33,550 nt of DNA, taken from Calothrix sp. FI2-JRJ7. GTDB lineage: Bacteria > Cyanobacteriota > Cyanobacteriia > Cyanobacteriales > Nostocaceae. Below, piece after piece: positions 31,687 through 33,550 of this stretch. The notes under the pieces were generated by a model, which had not been told where the DNA came from, searched no databases, and worked only from the letters and a program-made list of their open reading frames with translations. Each line of letters starts with the position of its first letter. Within the stretch, counting starts at the first letter, position 1. A program made the translations under genes and the position numbers. The stretch lies in contig JAHHGX010000037.1 in NCBI GenBank assembly GCA_019359675.1, forward strand, positions 1 to 33,550. Reading direction: 5' to 3'.

Positions 31687-32892
31687 ATGGTTTACCAACC
31701 AGCAGCGGGAGCTAGGGATTTACTCCCCCTTGATGTAGCTCAAAAACGCTGGATTGAAGATAGGTTACAGCAGGTTTTTCACCGTTGGGGCTATCACCAA
31801 ATTATCACTTCGACGCTGGAGCGTATGGATACGCTGATGGCTGGAGGTGCGATTGGGCGCCGCGCGGTGTTGAAACTGCAAAATGAGGAACAGGAAGAGT
31901 TAGGGTTGCGTCCGGAATTAACTGCTTCGATTGCTCGCACTGCCGTAACACGTATGGCAGGTGCGGCATATCCGCAGCGTTTGTATTACAATGCAAATGT
32001 ATTTCAGCGACGAGAATCGAAACATAATCGGCAGCAAGAGTTTTACCAATCGGGGGTAGAGTTACTTGGCAGCAGTGGATTATTGGCAAATGCGGAAATA
32101 CTATTGCTGGTATCAGAAAGCCTTGCTGCGTTGGGTTTAAACAATTGGCATTTAGTTTTGGGTGAAGCGGGGATTACACGCTCTTTACTCGAAGCATTTC
32201 CTGCTAAGTTGCTTGATAGTGTTCGTAATGCTATTGCAAATCTTGACCGAGTAGCGCTTGATGAACTGCCTTTAACTGATGAACTGCACGAACGCGCGCG
32301 GTTGATGCTTGATTTACGTGGGCGCCCAGAGGTAGTGTTTGGTCTTCTGACAAATTTAGTATTAGAACCAGCGCAACAAGAAGCGGTCGATGGGTTGAAA
32401 TCTTTAGTTGAGTTGCTTAAGTCGAGTGGGAATTTTTCCATTATTCTTGATTTAAGTTTGATTCAGACTTTTGATTATTACACGGGTATTGTGTTTGAAG
32501 TTGTTACAAATACAGACGGTCAATCCATTTCGATTGGTCGGGGTGGTCGCTATGACAATCTTTTGGGGCTGTATCATCCGCAAGGAGAAAATATCCCTGG
32601 TATTGGTTTTGTTTTTTTACTAGATGGTTTATATCAGATATTATCAGTGTCGCAACAGTTGCCACAGACAACACCAGCGGCGAACTGGTTGGTAGTGGCT
32701 TTAAGTCCGCAAGCATACAATACAGCTTTTGCTTACAGTGCCAAACTTCGTAACTCCACGCATTTGGTACGAGTTGAGATGGACTTAGGGGAACGAGATG
32801 AAAAAGCAATTAGAGAATATGCGGTACGTCGAGGCATTGGGCAGATTGCTTGGATAAAAGCTGATGCTCCACCTGTTATTGAGTCGGTGTAA
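31687..32892 (+). CDS. hisZ: ATP phosphoribosyltransferase regulatory subunit HisZ
   Basis: HisZ is a HisRS-like paralogue that activates the short form of HisG at the first step of histidine synthesis. The 401-residue protein starts VYQPAAGARDLLPLDVAQKRWIEDRLQQVF. Family landmarks follow: LGLRPELTASIARTAVTRM, RLYYNANVFQRRESKHNRQQEFYQSGVELLG, FDYYTGIVFEV and GGRYDNLLG. It lacks the C-terminal anticodon-binding domain of true HisRS, and the region after about residue 315 is short, so HisZ is preferred. The 3-base gap to the J-domain gene suggests translational coupling. hisG is not in the window. Confidence 0.93.
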   Translation: MVYQPAAGARDLLPLDVAQKRWIEDRLQQVFHRWGYHQIITSTLERMDTLMAGGAIGRRAVLKLQNEEQEELGLRPELTASIARTAVTRMAGAAYPQRLYYNANVFQRRESKHNRQQEFYQSGVELLGSSGLLANAEILLLVSESLAALGLNNWHLVLGEAGITRSLLEAFPAKLLDSVRNAIANLDRVALDELPLTDELHERARLMLDLRGRPEVVFGLLTNLVLEPAQQEAVDGLKSLVELLKSSGNFSIILDLSLIQTFDYYTGIVFEVVTNTDGQSISIGRGGRYDNLLGLYHPQGENIPGIGFVFLLDGLYQILSVSQQLPQTTPAANWLVVALSPQAYNTAFAYSAKLRNSTHLVRVEMDLGERDEKAIREYAVRRGIGQIAWIKADAPPVIESV

Positions 32893-32979
32893 AACATGAA
32901 CAAGATTTTACATAATCTTGCTAATGTATAAAAGCTTTAGTACAGCTTTATCGCCTAAATAGTTCGGAGAGGGAACATT

Positions 32980-33204
32980 ATGCCGCATACAATTGTTACA
33001 AATGTCTGTGAAGGTGTCGCTGACTGCGTAAATGCTTGTCCAGTTGCTTGTATTCATGATGGTCCTGGAAAAAATACCAAAGGTACTGATTGGTACTGGA
33101 TTGATTTTGCTACCTGTATCGACTGCGGTATTTGTCTACAGGTTTGTCCAGTTGAAGGCGCCATTCTTCCTGAAGAGCGTCCAGAGCTACAAAAAACACC
33201 ATAA
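32980..33204 (+). CDS. Two-cluster bacterial-type ferredoxin
   Basis: The 74-residue protein has eight cysteines: C10, C16, C20 (CP), C24, then C46, C49, C52 and C56 (CP). The second set is a clean CxxCxxC-x3-CP 4Fe-4S motif. The first has the uneven C-x5-C-x3-CP spacing of 7Fe/8Fe ferredoxins, so either a 3Fe-4S or a 4Fe-4S cluster fits. The middle insert (DGPGKNTKGTDWYWIDFAT) is typical of the cyanobacterial short form. GGAGAGG lies about 8 bases before the ATG. A hairpin terminator follows at 33215-33267. It is probably a low-potential electron carrier; the partner is unknown. Confidence 0.9.
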   Translation: MPHTIVTNVCEGVADCVNACPVACIHDGPGKNTKGTDWYWIDFATCIDCGICLQVCPVEGAILPEERPELQKTP

Positions 33205-33214
33205 CCTCTAACTA

Positions 33215-33267
33215 AATAACCGTTAATCAATTTTCAGATCACTCTCGACTATTGATTAACGGCTATT
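33215..33267 (+). terminator. Hairpin terminator after the ferredoxin gene
   Basis: CCGTTAATCAAT (33220-33231) pairs perfectly with ATTGATTAACGG (33251-33262). The stem extends outward through AATA/TATT with one mismatch. It starts 11 bases after the stop codon. There is no long T run, so termination is likely but not of the strongest kind. Confidence 0.6.
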
Positions 33268-33408
33268 TATAGGTTGGTGTCGAGGAATGTAAACGTAGTT
33301 TTCCGCAGAGAGACCCAACTAGAATATTCTATTTTTTCAGACATATCAACGAAAGCGCTTCAGCAGCAAAGGGTTTGAAGGCGCCTGTAAGCAGCATTTA
33401 CGACGTGC

Positions 33409-33470
33409 AAAAAAAAAAAATGGAATTTTTTCCAAAAAGGCTTGACATTCTCTTGTAGACTCGTTATCTT
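33409..33470 (+). promoter_or_regulatory. Strong promoter with A-tract upstream element
   Basis: TTGACA at 33442-33447 is followed by a 17-base spacer and TATCTT at 33465-33470, an almost ideal housekeeping sigma promoter. Upstream are 12 A residues (33409-33420) and TGGAATTTTTTCCA (33421-33434), as in UP elements. A short hairpin (GCGGC/GCCGC near 33481-33500) and a leader continue to the window end. The driven gene lies outside; a stable RNA operon is one possibility. Confidence 0.7.
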
Positions 33471-33550
33471 AAATAAGTCGGCGGCGAGAAAGAAGCCGCA
33501 AACAACCGAACCGAGAAAAAATAATAGTTTGAAAGCCAAGTAACAAGTCA

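Overview
The window is chromosomal DNA of a filamentous cyanobacterium, most likely Nostocales. The evidence is gene content: a CrtW-type carotenoid ketolase, HisZ, HrcA, a 992-residue bifunctional PutA, a C-terminally extended plant-type ferredoxin, a Uma2 nuclease and a VIT/vWA protein. GC is about 40 percent, and the spacers are full of the short hairpin repeats usual in that order. The usual cyanobacterial palindrome HIP1 (GCGATCGC) is absent by eye, while GGCGCC occurs about 62 times and GATC only about 11 times.

Layout. 1-4860: a Uma2-family nuclease, a large VIT/vWA protein and a SRPBCC protein, separated by repeat-rich spacers. 4865-9004: an unrecognised secreted two-repeat protein, a short-chain dehydrogenase, the ketolase gene crtW, and two tandem paralogous membrane proteins of unknown function; crtW overlaps the second of these tail to tail. 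9067-13620: hrcA, a single-domain rhodanese, a DUF3352 exported protein and a small exported protein. 13621-17233: a 634-bp spacer with a 119-bp MITE and a C-rich hairpin repeat, then putA. 17354-22579: a GNAT acetyltransferase, a GT39-like glycosyltransferase with a TPR-like tail, an unusual 34-bp tandem array between two hairpins, and a hybrid histidine kinase. 22904-27006: a BtuF-like cobalamin-binding protein, an emfourin-like inhibitor paired with a protealysin-like M4 metalloprotease, and an EAL-domain phosphodiesterase. 27286-28816: a tyrosine integrase gene split by a second copy of the same MITE, next to a tRNA-Ser(GGA). 28923-33204: a compact co-directional housekeeping cluster of [2Fe-2S] ferredoxin, SNase-like lipoprotein, inositol-phosphatase family protein, J-domain/TPR protein, hisZ and a two-cluster ferredoxin. 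The window ends in a strong promoter facing right.

The clearest functional unit is the M4 protease and its likely protein inhibitor: same strand, with an intrinsic terminator between them. The clearest evolutionary event is the MITE in the integrase. Removing the 118-bp element and one copy of its 5-bp target duplication (123 bp, 41 codons) restores one open frame of 407 codons. Most other genes are single units with no obvious shared pathway.
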